Assembly: GCF_900112775.1 (NCBI RefSeq)
Contig: NZ_FOYZ01000008.1
Span: forward strand, 105,009 to 169,008
DNA length: 64,000 bases
Reading direction: 5' to 3'
Source of the DNA: Anaeromicropila populeti
GTDB lineage: Bacteria; Bacillota; Clostridia; Lachnospirales; Lachnospiraceae
Part shown: positions 7,432 through 16,080 of the stretch, piece after piece
Layout of the letters: the number at the start of each line of letters is the position of its first letter
Position numbering within the stretch: the first letter of the stretch is position 1
The notes under the pieces: generated by a model
Told to the model about the DNA's origin: nothing
The model's database searches: none
What the model saw: only the letters and a program-made list of their open reading frames with translations
Program-made: the position numbers and the translations under genes

Positions 7432-8434
7432 TATTATTCTCCATTTCGGCTAATTTTTCATAATACTTTTGCCTAATCAGTGCTAAGTAAGCTGGATTAT
7501 CACTGTATTCAGCTGCTAAAATGTCAACCTTACTTTTTAATTCTTCTAATTTTTTTGGGTCAGTCGTTCGCTTTACAGCTGCAAAATAATCTTCTGCTGC
7601 CTTGTACATCCTTATTTTCTTTTCACTATATTGTGGTACCTGAACTCCCATAATATCCTCAGCTATATCCTCAATACTATTTCCAGCATATTCATCCTCA
7701 ATGGTGTTTTCAAGAGATATTAATTCCCCTGGTTCTAATGATTGAATAATAAACGGGGAATGTGTAGCACATATAAATTGCACCTTGGGAAAAATGCCCT
7801 TTAAAATCCCTACAATCCGTCTTTGCCATGTTGGATGCAAGCTTAAGTCTATTTCATCAATTATTACTACACCTGGTGTTAATTCCAAAACATTCTCTTT
7901 AAGATATGGATTTAATATGCACATTCTTACCGCGATATCAAGTATAATTTTTATTACATTTCTATATCCATCGCTAAGGGATTCAAACTGCAAAACGGTT
8001 TTATCCTTCTTCATCAATGCAATATCCCCATCTTCTTCGCTTGCAATATTTCGAATTGTTTTTATATAATCAAACACTAATTGTGTTCCATGTTTCTTAT
8101 CTAAACAGTTTTTATAACCATCCGTTCTATCTGGCAAAGATAAACTTCCAAAATTTCTATTTTCATTCCAAAGTCTAGATGATGACAAATATAAAACAAC
8201 TGGAAAAACTAGTTCTTGATCTTCATTATTAGCCAGCTGAACAATGTCTTTCCATCTTTTTACATCTTTCTGCATAGGATTATTACTTCCAAATTTTGTC
8301 CTTCCTACTGCTTGTTCTACTACACACTTGAATTTGATGATACGTTTGTCCCATTGCATCTTCCATGCTACAGAACATGGATACTGTGGCACTGTATCAG
8401 ATGTTAAATATATCTGCTTATTATCTATCCTCAA
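7415..8434 (-). pseudogene. ptuA: PtuA-like ATPase lacking its N-terminal Walker A part
   Basis: 339 codons open from a TTG at 8434, immediately after an in-frame stop. Visible are the C-terminal elements of an OLD/RecF-like AAA ATPase: ESLSDGYRNVIKII, the Walker B strand GVVIIDEIDLSLHP, and the ICATHSPFII switch, followed by a charged coiled tail. No Walker A (GxNGxGKS) or family start is found here or in the next 290 bp. Intact PtuA proteins carry that motif near the N-terminus, so this is a truncated, inactive gene. It overlaps the HNH gene downstream; together they are a remnant of a Septu-type anti-phage module. Confidence 0.7.
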
Positions 8435-8729
8435 TTATACTGGCTTTTGTTCACAAATATGATTCATACCGCAATCAAAATAGGGAGCTTTATTTAGCAC
8501 CTCAACTTCATTTTATATGATTTAATATTATTTTATATTAATTGTCAACCCTGTTCATAAACTCCCTATTTTTATGTAACAGTTCTTCCTTATGGTTCAA
8601 GAGTCACAAAAAATTCACATCAAAAAAGGATGTTCTAAGCTTCAGCAGTACTTAAAACATCCAATATTTTTGCTAGTTACTGTACAAATCGTAACTTTCA
8701 ATATTTCAACAAACGATACAAAACTATCT
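8435..8729. other. Intergenic region at the ptuA truncation point
   Basis: No gene recognised. It contains a minus-strand TTGACA followed by AT-rich sequence (about 8541-8546), a 16-bp inverted repeat (8477-8493 with 8557-8572, one-base bulge, arms around AAAATAGGGAG), and the terminator of the kinase gene at 8622-8662. The inverted repeat may mark the end of a lost or inserted element. Confidence 0.45.
8622..8662 (-). terminator. Intrinsic terminator after the DUF1537 kinase
   Basis: On the minus strand GGATGTTTTAAG (8662-8651) pairs with CTTAGAACATCC (8639-8628) with one mismatch, then TTTTTTG. It lies about 70 bp after the kinase stop. Confidence 0.75.
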
Positions 8730-10160
8730 CTATACAAGCAAAGTTTCAACTACTTTGCGTAGTGTATCCACTTCTCCAACATTACCTGGGAAAATCACAT
8801 ATGGTGTACCAGGAAAAAGACTTTCCTCTCCCGTCTGCCATACTGGAATTCCAGGCTGTACTTGTCCTAATACCTTGGCACACCTTACCTTCAGTGCTTT
8901 CGTTCCAACATCACTGGACGTAATACCACCCTTTGCAACCACAAACGCTGGCGTCACTTTTAATCTTCCCACACAGCTTTGAACGGCATCACTAATACGC
9001 ACAGAACGGAGCAGTGCTTCTTCTGGAGTATCCTCTTCAACTGTAAGAAGTGCTCTTTTGGTGAAAATACAAACTGATTTTCCTTGTGAAATCAACTCCT
9101 CTTCCCGTACCAGAATCCTTTCGACTTCCTTTTCCAATTCACCTGGTTCCAAAACCAGATCTGAATTCATCTCAATAAATTCTATCTTATCCAATTTTTT
9201 CAATTCCTCTAGCTGTGACGTAGTCTTTTTTGTATGACTGCCCACCACAATCACACCACCAGCCTGATTCCTTATTGTAACCATTTCCTCACGACATAAT
9301 AAAGGTTTATCTGAAATATCCGCAATCGCCTTCACCAGCGCAGCTGCACAACGTATCATAAAATGACGCCCCTTTGCCATGGCGCGGTACAACGCAGTGC
9401 AAAATACTTTTACATCATAATTATCAATTGCATTTACAATAATTTTCTTAAAGTCCCTTACTTCAAGCAGCTGCTTTTCAATTCCATCGAAATCCATTGC
9501 CCGAAGACTCTCTAAAGAAATACAAATGCAATCTTCTACTTTGTATTCTCCCCCTGTCTTTTCTTCCACATATTCACAAAGATTATTTGAATGATATCCA
9601 AAAGTCTCGTCTTTTGCAAATTCAGTCTGCCCCGCTGGCACCAGTTCCTCTCCATATTTTACATAATGAACATTCCCTGCCGTAAAGCGGCCTCCTTCTT
9701 TAAAATAAGGGCACAAAATCTCTCCGTCTACCCCCCATCCCTTTCTTTGGGCAATCACATCACGTATCAACTGGGTTTCCAATGGGTAATGTCCCCTGAG
9801 AGTAGAGTCCCCACGGCTGACAATCATATACTCCTGCTGAAATTCACCTGCTGTCTCATCAATAGTTTCTGCAATCTCTATGTGTGCCTTAGTTGTCTGT
9901 TCTACCGTAAAACCTCTGGAGTTAGTCAAAATAAAGAACATTTTACTCTTCTCCATAAATCCCTTTCTGATACTTTCTTTGCTCCAGTCTGTGTATACAG
10001 AAATATCATGTATTGTTTGAACTCCTGTTGGATCATCATCTAAAACAATAATCTTTTTCTTACTTTTCTTTACCTCTTCTGCCAGTGCTGTATCCACAAC
10101 CACAGGATTCACTTCAGGAAACTGTTTCAAAATATCAGCACAAATCTTTTTTTCGTTCAT
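8730..10160 (-). CDS. DUF1537 four-carbon acid sugar kinase family protein
   Basis: 476 aa, the usual length for the two-domain DUF1537 family, whose characterised members (OtnK, DtnK, LtnK) phosphorylate tetronates or 3-oxo-tetronates with ATP. Seen: the N-terminal substrate domain with DDDPTGVQT (about 41-49) and SRGDSTLRGHYPLE, and the C-terminal nucleotide domain with AKGGITSSDVG and FPGNVGEV near the end. It lies 15 bp after the cupin gene in a two-gene operon that carries the same operator motif as the racemase-TRAP operon. Likely the phosphorylation step of the imported acid; which tetronate cannot be told. Confidence 0.88.
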   Translation of the reverse strand: MNEKKICADILKQFPEVNPVVVDTALAEEVKKSKKKIIVLDDDPTGVQTIHDISVYTDWSKESIRKGFMEKSKMFFILTNSRGFTVEQTTKAHIEIAETIDETAGEFQQEYMIVSRGDSTLRGHYPLETQLIRDVIAQRKGWGVDGEILCPYFKEGGRFTAGNVHYVKYGEELVPAGQTEFAKDETFGYHSNNLCEYVEEKTGGEYKVEDCICISLESLRAMDFDGIEKQLLEVRDFKKIIVNAIDNYDVKVFCTALYRAMAKGRHFMIRCAAALVKAIADISDKPLLCREEMVTIRNQAGGVIVVGSHTKKTTSQLEELKKLDKIEFIEMNSDLVLEPGELEKEVERILVREEELISQGKSVCIFTKRALLTVEEDTPEEALLRSVRISDAVQSCVGRLKVTPAFVVAKGGITSSDVGTKALKVRCAKVLGQVQPGIPVWQTGEESLFPGTPYVIFPGNVGEVDTLRKVVETLLV

Positions 10161-10175
10161 TTTCTGCCTCCATCA

Positions 10176-10529
10176 TTATTCATAAAGTACCTGTGCAATC
10201 AGCACTAACGGCTCCTCTCCATGGCATGCAATCTGATGTGTATCCTGAGGATAGGCAACAATAATGTCTCCAGCACTTAACAGTTGTGCCTCCCCATTAA
10301 TAATATGTGTTGCTTTACCCGAAATGATTACCATGCTTTCCATTTCATGTTCATGCTTATGTTTCCCAATACTGACTCCTGGCTGCAAAGTATGACGTAC
10401 ATATGCACGTCCCTTTCCCAGCATTTCCTCTGGTCCTTCCAAAAGTCTTTCCATCATCACAGTGCCTTCTCCGCCCATACAATGCTCAATAGGCGTTGGC
10501 ACCAATTCTTTTGCTCTCCTATATAACAT
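10176..10529 (-). CDS. Single-domain cupin protein
   Basis: 117 aa with one complete cupin fold. The first motif is G-x-H57-K-H59-E-H61-E-M-E64 and the second carries DTH98QI, giving the usual His/His/Glu/His metal site. Such small cupins in sugar-acid clusters are often isomerases or sugar-binding proteins. First gene of the cupin-kinase operon, with AGGAGG before the start; its ATG lies inside one copy of the 13-bp motif (10525-10537). The exact reaction is not assigned. Confidence 0.8.
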   Translation of the reverse strand: MLYRRAKELVPTPIEHCMGGEGTVMMERLLEGPEEMLGKGRAYVRHTLQPGVSIGKHKHEHEMESMVIISGKATHIINGEAQLLSAGDIIVAYPQDTHQIACHGEEPLVLIAQVLYE

Positions 10530-10580
10530 CCTACCTTTGACCTCCTAAATAGTCTACCTCTAGTGTCATCTTTAGTATAC

Positions 10581-10593
10581 AACATCCTACGTT
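10581..10593. promoter_or_regulatory. AACRT-N3-AYGTT operator copy upstream of cupin-kinase operon
   Basis: AACATCCTACGTT, identical in reverse to 6345-6357. A weaker copy (AACATCCTACCTT) overlaps the cupin start at 10525-10537. Their position before a second catabolic operon supports a common regulator. Confidence 0.6.
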
Positions 10594-10620
10594 TAAATGC
10601 AAGATACCCCTACTTAAATT

Positions 10621-11532
10621 TTACTTCTTTCTTGGAAAACTAAACCTGATATATAAATTCTTTTTATCTCCCCATGCACTGACTTTTCCGTTCATCTGCT
10701 CTACATAAAGCTTGGCAATGGTAAGTCCAAGTCCACTGCTTCTTGTTCCTCCACGAGCCATATCTTTCTTATAAAACCGTTCAAATACCTGTGTAATATC
10801 AGAATCACTTAAATCACCCCTAGGTGATTGGTACGTCACACTAACCTGCTCAGTTTCACACTGCAATGCTACTTTCGCCTGTCCCTCACTATACTTAATC
10901 ATATTTGAGGTCATATTGGATAGTACCCGTTCCAAGCAATTTGTATTTCCCCATATCCAAACACCTTCCTCCGTTTCTGGAAAATCAATGGTTAGTTCAA
11001 TACCTTTTCGCTCAAATTCATCATAAAAGCTTAATAAATGCTCTCTCAAAGTCCTGAACATATCAACTCGCTGCATTTGTATCATTATATCTCTATTTTC
11101 CAGCCTTACGTAATCGTACAACTGTTCAATCAGCGAATTCAAATCCTCTGAACGACGTTTTACCACTTTAAGATTCTCAGCCTGCTCATCAGATAGTTTC
11201 TCTTCTTCCATCAAATCAATATAGCCCATAATTGAGGTAATGGGCGTTCTTAAATCATGTGATAAATTCGTAATCTCATTTCTGATAGAACTTATTTCTT
11301 TTTCATGCCTGTAATGTTCTTCAAAATATTCTTTTACATACAGATTGCATTCTTTTGCCAGCAGTTCCAAATCCTTGTCAGGGGAAAGCATCTGTACATG
11401 CTGCTCTCCCCTGATATTTTTTCTTGACACTTTAAAATCACTGGTAAGCTGGCGAATTGTTCTTTTTAACAACAATAACCGGAAAATATAAAAGACACAG
11501 ACAATGCTTAACAGGATAATGATTATAATCAT
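10621..11532 (-). CDS. Sensor histidine kinase
   Basis: 303 aa. One N-terminal membrane segment (about 1-20), a short linker, then a HisKA domain with the H-box NLSH92DLRTPITSI and a GHKL ATPase domain with N-box NMTSNMIKYS and G-box SSGLGLTIAK. With no real extracellular domain it resembles intramembrane-sensing kinases that work with ABC transporters. It is the last gene of the regulator-ABC-permease-kinase operon, its ATG directly after the permease stop. It probably phosphorylates the response regulator encoded at 13292-13999. Confidence 0.92.
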   Translation of the reverse strand: MIIIIILLSIVCVFYIFRLLLLKRTIRQLTSDFKVSRKNIRGEQHVQMLSPDKDLELLAKECNLYVKEYFEEHYRHEKEISSIRNEITNLSHDLRTPITSIMGYIDLMEEEKLSDEQAENLKVVKRRSEDLNSLIEQLYDYVRLENRDIMIQMQRVDMFRTLREHLLSFYDEFERKGIELTIDFPETEEGVWIWGNTNCLERVLSNMTSNMIKYSEGQAKVALQCETEQVSVTYQSPRGDLSDSDITQVFERFYKKDMARGGTRSSGLGLTIAKLYVEQMNGKVSAWGDKKNLYIRFSFPRKK

Positions 11533-12297
11533 TTATTTTACTTCCTTCTTATTAAATTTCGCTACACCCAGCACTAAGAAAACTATAACCCAAATTAATC
11601 CAATTAACAAACTTTTTATAATTTCTATCGTTACATTTCCCTCACCAGTTACAAGGGGACTGTAAGAATTTATTATATTCACTGGGAAAATTACAGTCAG
11701 CTTTTTTATAAAATCAACCTTATGCCCTATCAGATTGCAAATATCAGGAATGATAAATAAAATACTAAAGGCTTTTAAATAAGCCATCATTTCACTTTCT
11801 GAAACTATTAAAAAACAATGTGCAATTGCAATACTGGCAAATAAGCAGGTAATGCTTCCAGCGCTTACCCTGATTAATATCCCCAGTTCCCCCTGATTAG
11901 AATGCGGTAACAGCATAAAGCTTACTACAGTAAATAACGTTACAAGCACAAAATAAAGCAACGTTGCTACTATTATCTGTGAAAAAAATCGTCCTAAAAA
12001 AATTGTGCTCCTTTTTATTCCAAATGCGACTGAATGTTTCATTGTATGCTGCTTGTCTTCACTATCGTGAACAAATCCTGTGAATACAACTGCAACTGCC
12101 AGAAAAAGTCCCATGTCCATATAAACATTACTCAATGCAAACCTTGTATTTCCATATGGGAACTGTGCCTCTACCTGATTAAAATAATTCAGTACTAATA
12201 CTGCTGAAATCAGCAGGCCTGTACATGCAGCAACCAGAATTAATAAATTGCGGTTACGAACTGTACGATAAAATTCGCTCTTCATATAATTCATCAT
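11533..12297 (-). CDS. ABC-2 type transporter permease
   Basis: 254 aa from the ATG at 12297 (GGAGGG 9 bp upstream, inside the ATPase gene end); a GTG at 12315 would add 6 residues. About six hydrophobic segments, with FYRTVRNRNLLI leading into the first, as in LanE/LanG- and BcrB-type permeases. It partners the adjacent BcrA-type ATPase. Such transporters remove bacitracin or lantibiotics from the membrane. Only one permease gene is present where lantibiotic immunity systems often have two. Confidence 0.85.
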   Translation of the reverse strand: MMNYMKSEFYRTVRNRNLLILVAACTGLLISAVLVLNYFNQVEAQFPYGNTRFALSNVYMDMGLFLAVAVVFTGFVHDSEDKQHTMKHSVAFGIKRSTIFLGRFFSQIIVATLLYFVLVTLFTVVSFMLLPHSNQGELGILIRVSAGSITCLFASIAIAHCFLIVSESEMMAYLKAFSILFIIPDICNLIGHKVDFIKKLTVIFPVNIINSYSPLVTGEGNVTIEIIKSLLIGLIWVIVFLVLGVAKFNKKEVK

Positions 12298-12298
12298 C

Positions 12299-13213
12299 CT
12301 AACAGCCCTCCACAATACTCATGTAGTAATTTTCCAAATTCACAACCTGCCTTACAATTCCAACAACACCTATTTTATTAGATACTGCTAATTCACATAT
12401 TCGATTGCTCTCCTCTAATCCTTCATACAAATGAATATGTTGGTTTGGGTATACTTTAAAATTTTTATAATGCATTTCCTTCTCTAGTAAAATGCACATT
12501 GACTTTGGATCATCAACAATAATATCCAAATAAACACTACATTTTTCCGCTAGTTCAGCAGCTGTTATTTCTTCTAATAACTTTCCGTTGCTCAGAAATC
12601 CGTAAGTAGTTGCGATGTTAGCCATTTCGGCTAAAATATGACTTGCAATTAAAATTGTTGTATTTCGTCTTTTATTAATTTCCAGTAATGTCTGTCTGAC
12701 TTCTATAATTCCTGCTGGATCAAGTCCGTTAATAGGTTCATCTAAAATTAAAAGTTCTGGTGTATGTAGCAATGCCAAGGCAATACCTAGTCTTTGTTTC
12801 ATACCAAGGGAAAACTGCTTATATTTTTTCTTTCCTGTATTTTCAAGCCCTACCTCTTTCAACACTTCAGAAACTACTTCCTTACCAGGTATCCCAAATT
12901 GAATTCTAAAATACTCCAGATTCTCAGCAGCCGTCATATTTTTGTAGAACCCTGGTTCTTCAATTAAAACTCCCATCCTTCTTCTAGATGTTCGAATCAT
13001 TACTTCATTTGTCTCACCAAATAACTTTATTGTCCCCTCTTGTAACTCAGTTTGACCAGCAATCAGACGCATCAGTGTTGTCTTACCAGCTCCATTATTT
13101 CCAACCAATCCATAGACTTCCCCACGTTTAATCTTAATTGAAACATGATCTAAGGCCTTTACACCATTATATACCTTCGTAATATTACTCATCTCTAAAA
13201 CAATATCTTTCAT
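12299..13213 (-). CDS. ABC transporter ATP-binding protein (BcrA/LanF type)
   Basis: 304 aa. Walker A GNNGAGKT (38-45), signature FSLGMKQR, Walker B LLILDEPINGLDP and the switch ASH are all intact. An extra C-terminal domain of about 90 aa is typical of the BcrA/DRA family, which drives peptide-antibiotic resistance pumps. The stop abuts the permease start. It is preceded by the response regulator gene (79 bp gap), indicating a self-contained sensing and resistance module. Confidence 0.92.
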   Translation of the reverse strand: MKDIVLEMSNITKVYNGVKALDHVSIKIKRGEVYGLVGNNGAGKTTLMRLIAGQTELQEGTIKLFGETNEVMIRTSRRRMGVLIEEPGFYKNMTAAENLEYFRIQFGIPGKEVVSEVLKEVGLENTGKKKYKQFSLGMKQRLGIALALLHTPELLILDEPINGLDPAGIIEVRQTLLEINKRRNTTILIASHILAEMANIATTYGFLSNGKLLEEITAAELAEKCSVYLDIIVDDPKSMCILLEKEMHYKNFKVYPNQHIHLYEGLEESNRICELAVSNKIGVVGIVRQVVNLENYYMSIVEGC

Positions 13214-13291
13214 TGTGCTTTTTCCTTTCTTTTGATAGGTTCATTATATCTTGGCACTTTTAATAAGTCCTAAAAAAAGTTTAAAGAAAGC

Positions 13292-13999
13292 TTAAAGATT
13301 CAATTTATACCCAATTCCCCACACAGTAGAAATATATTCATCTTGTGTAATCCTTCCCATCTTCTTCCGGATATTACTAATATGCACACTGACCGTATTA
13401 TCTTCCCCATAATAACCATTCTCCCATACAGCTTCATATAAGGCATCCTTTGAAAATACCTTTTGGGGATTTTCCATCATGGTTCTTAAAATATCAAATT
13501 CGTGTGCTGTTAAATCCAACTTTTCTCCCCTTAGTTCTACGATTCTGGATTCCTGATATAAAAATAAATCACGATAAGTCAGTGGCATATTTGAATCCTC
13601 CCCCCAGTGTTTCCGATTCATATTCTCCTCTTGTAATAACCCGCCTCGTCGAATCTGCACCTTAACCCTGGCCAACAGTTCCCGTACTTCAAAGGGCTTA
13701 GTCATATAATCATCGGCTCCAAGTTCTAATACCTTCACTTTATCATCTATTGCCAGCTTTGCAGTTAATGCAATAATCGGAATATACTTGCCTTTTCGTA
13801 TTCTTCCAATTAGTTCTTCGCCACTAATCCCTGGTATCATAAGATCACACAATACTAAATCAAATGATTTCAATGATAGCCTTAAATCCGCCTCCGTCCC
13901 AGAAAAGGCACACACTACCTCATATCCTTGCTTCTGTAATATTTTCTCAAGCAGTTTATTAATATCCAAATCATCTTCTACCACCAATATTTTACTCAT
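13292..13999 (-). CDS. OmpR/PhoB-family response regulator
   Basis: 235 aa from the ATG at 13999 (GGAGAG upstream); a longer frame adds 7 residues. Receiver domain with acidic pair E8-D9-D10, phospho-acceptor D52 in LCDLMIPG and the K of MTKPF. The C-terminal winged helix ends VSVHISNIRKKMG and STVWGIGYKL. First gene of the operon with the ABC pump and kinase, and probably its own activator in response to a cell-envelope antibiotic. Confidence 0.93.
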   Translation of the reverse strand: MSKILVVEDDLDINKLLEKILQKQGYEVVCAFSGTEADLRLSLKSFDLVLCDLMIPGISGEELIGRIRKGKYIPIIALTAKLAIDDKVKVLELGADDYMTKPFEVRELLARVKVQIRRGGLLQEENMNRKHWGEDSNMPLTYRDLFLYQESRIVELRGEKLDLTAHEFDILRTMMENPQKVFSKDALYEAVWENGYYGEDNTVSVHISNIRKKMGRITQDEYISTVWGIGYKLNL

Positions 14000-14180
14000 A
14001 GCATTTCTCTCCACATACACATTTGTTCCATACAGTTAGCTTGGAAAACGAACAATCTGTACTAACATATATTATCACAGCTCTTGTCTTATATTATATC
14101 TCAATATATAACATCCTGTGAAGATATTTCGACTTTTCTTCCTTTCTACTGATTTAATTGTCAAAATTATTATTTATCGC

Positions 14181-14212
14181 AAAAATAGTCCCTTCATCGG
14201 GACTATTTTAAT
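14181..14212 (-). terminator. Terminator at the end of the agr-linked operon
   Basis: AATAGTCCC (14184-14192) and GGGACTATT (14199-14207) form a 9-bp stem with a 6-nt loop. On the minus strand the stem is followed by TTTTTG. It lies about 50 bp after the TrpB-like stop. Confidence 0.8.
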
Positions 14213-14257
14213 TGAATTTCATATTCTTTTATTTTGCGCTCCTAATAAGTATCTCTA

Positions 14258-15505
14258 CTATTGTCCTAATTTATGTCTCTCTAACTCTTCTTCTAAGAAA
14301 TTAAACCACTTTCCTTCATCAATTGCTTTTGAAGTAATAAAAATATCTTTATCACCACGACCAGATACATTTACAACAATGCTTTTTGACTGATCAAGTG
14401 TTGGAGCAATCTTAATAGCTTCTGCCAATGCATGAGAAGATTCCAATGCTGGAATAATGCCTTCGTGCTTTGCAAAAAATTTCACAGCCTCTATAACCTC
14501 TGTATCTTTTGCACTGGAAAAAGTAATTCTTCCTTTTTCCCCTAGATACGCCAGCTGTGGTCCAATTCCTGCATAGTCAAGCCCTGCACTAATAGAATGC
14601 GTTGGCAGTAATTCTCCGTTTTCCTGTAAAAATTTCGACTTATATCCTTGAATACAATTTACTGAGGACTGATCTGTTGTCATTCTGACTGCATGCTCTC
14701 CCACACTGCTGCCGGTACCACCCGCTTCTACTCCTATCAACTGAACACTTTCTTCCTCTAAAAATTCACTAAAAAATCCGATAGAATTTGAGCCGCCTCC
14801 TACACAGGCAATCATAACATCTGGTAATTCTTTTCCTATTTGTTTAAACTGACTTTTCACTTCTTTTCCAATTACAGACTGGAACTCTCTTACCATATCT
14901 GGGTATGGTGCTGGTCCTAATGCACTTCCAATCAGATAATATGTATCTTCTGTACGAGTAACCCATACACGAAATGCTTCATCCACCGCATCCGTTAGTG
15001 TTTTTGTTCCACAAGTAACAGGAACCACCTTTGCTCCAAACATCTCCATCCAGAAAACGTTGGGACGCTGTCTTTCTATATCCGTCTGCCCCATATAAAT
15101 CTCACAATCCAGACCTAATCTTGCACAGATACATGCCGTTGCAACACCATGCTGTCCTGCACCAGTTTCTGCAATAATTCTTGTTCTTCCCATTTTTTTA
15201 GCTAGAAGTGCCTGTCCAATTGCATTATTGATTTTATGCGCTCCGGTGTTTGCCAGACATTCCAATTTCAAATAAATCTTAGCTCCGCCTAATGCCTCAG
15301 TTGCATTTTCAGCATAAAGCAATGGTGTTGGTCTTCCGATAAAACTTTTCTGAATAGACTCCAGTTCATTTAAAAATTCTTGATCCTTCATTGACTTTTT
15401 AAAGAAATCTTCAATTTCTTTTAATACGGGAATTAATGCTTCATCTACATATCTTCCCCCGTACTCGCCAAAATAGCCTGTCATGTTCTCAATATCCTGT
15501 TTCAT
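14258..15505 (-). CDS. Divergent tryptophan synthase beta-chain-like PLP enzyme
   Basis: 415 aa, fold-type II PLP enzyme clearly related to TrpB. The PLP lysine K91 in TGAHKINNA, catalytic-type glutamate in E113TGAGQHG, the phosphate loop GGGSN and SGRGDKD are present. However, normally invariant TrpB segments are altered: the EDLNHTG region reads ECLANTG, GPHP reads GPAP, and the SAGLDYPGVGPEH segment reads SAGLDYAGIGPQL. No trpA or other trp genes are nearby; instead it ends an operon that begins with agr genes. Known chemistry of the family is beta-replacement of serine with indole. Here a paralog making a different beta-substituted amino acid is plausible (inference). Confidence 0.82.
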   Translation of the reverse strand: MKQDIENMTGYFGEYGGRYVDEALIPVLKEIEDFFKKSMKDQEFLNELESIQKSFIGRPTPLLYAENATEALGGAKIYLKLECLANTGAHKINNAIGQALLAKKMGRTRIIAETGAGQHGVATACICARLGLDCEIYMGQTDIERQRPNVFWMEMFGAKVVPVTCGTKTLTDAVDEAFRVWVTRTEDTYYLIGSALGPAPYPDMVREFQSVIGKEVKSQFKQIGKELPDVMIACVGGGSNSIGFFSEFLEEESVQLIGVEAGGTGSSVGEHAVRMTTDQSSVNCIQGYKSKFLQENGELLPTHSISAGLDYAGIGPQLAYLGEKGRITFSSAKDTEVIEAVKFFAKHEGIIPALESSHALAEAIKIAPTLDQSKSIVVNVSGRGDKDIFITSKAIDEGKWFNFLEEELERHKLGQ

Positions 15506-15509
15506 TTGT

Positions 15510-16031
15510 TCATTCTCCTTTATTATCTACTACTTTTAACATTTTTTCACTTAATAGTGCCATAAAGAAAATTGATATTGCAGTAACAATCCATCTTACC
15601 GCAGTCAATTTAATTCCCAGCGCCTTAACTTCAAAAGGCAGTAAAGGAATTTTTAACGTAGCCCATACACTTAACATAATTACAACAACTCGAACCTGCA
15701 TTCCTTTTTTTATCAACATATTCCCCAGAGAATATCCAGGATAAATAGGTCCGCTTACTAACATACCAAACATATAAGCAAACAGTACACTTTTTACACC
15801 TTTACTTTTTTCAATTGTATTTTTTATAACATCGGAATCCATGGCAACTTTTATGAATGCTAATAATGCAAACATTAGAAGCAGAATGGGTATTGTATCA
15901 ATGCAGGTATCCTTAAATTTGACTGCTATTTTTTCACCCTTCTCTGGACTCACTATAAAAATAACAAGAAATGCTGCTACTGAAATAATGGGCAGCAAAT
16001 TACTTTTTAATAAACTAATTATCTTTTTCAT
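15510..16031 (-). CDS. Half-size permease-like membrane protein (second of pair)
   Basis: 173 aa with about four to five hydrophobic segments. The central part reads AYMFGMLVSGPIYPGYSLGNMLIKKG, and the C-terminal part (KALGIKLTAVRWIVTAISIFF) closely parallels the end of the neighbouring 161-aa protein (KELGIRFTLVRFIVTVVFTVI). The two look like the separate halves of a DUF318/ArsP-like permease. It starts 49 bp after the first half and ends 4 bp before the TrpB-like gene. Probably forms a heterodimeric transporter for the operon's product or precursor (inference). Confidence 0.65.
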   Translation of the reverse strand: MKKIISLLKSNLLPIISVAAFLVIFIVSPEKGEKIAVKFKDTCIDTIPILLLMFALLAFIKVAMDSDVIKNTIEKSKGVKSVLFAYMFGMLVSGPIYPGYSLGNMLIKKGMQVRVVVIMLSVWATLKIPLLPFEVKALGIKLTAVRWIVTAISIFFMALLSEKMLKVVDNKGE

Positions 16032-16080
16032 TTTACCTCAAATCCGCTGGTTTTTAGCAGTTTTTCCTCTCTGCTTCACC

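Noticed and set aside
8435-8729. Retron msr/msd RNA associated with ptuAB
   Set aside because: Some retrons carry PtuAB-like effectors, but no reverse transcriptase gene is present and the inverted repeat alone is not enough.
9591-10043. 150-codon plus-strand open frame
   Set aside because: Antisense to the DUF1537 kinase, whose motifs are unambiguous; no ribosome site or recognisable domain.
14104-14118. Further AACATCC copy of the catabolic operator upstream of the response regulator
   Set aside because: Only the left half-site matches (AACATCCTGTG); the right arm is absent.
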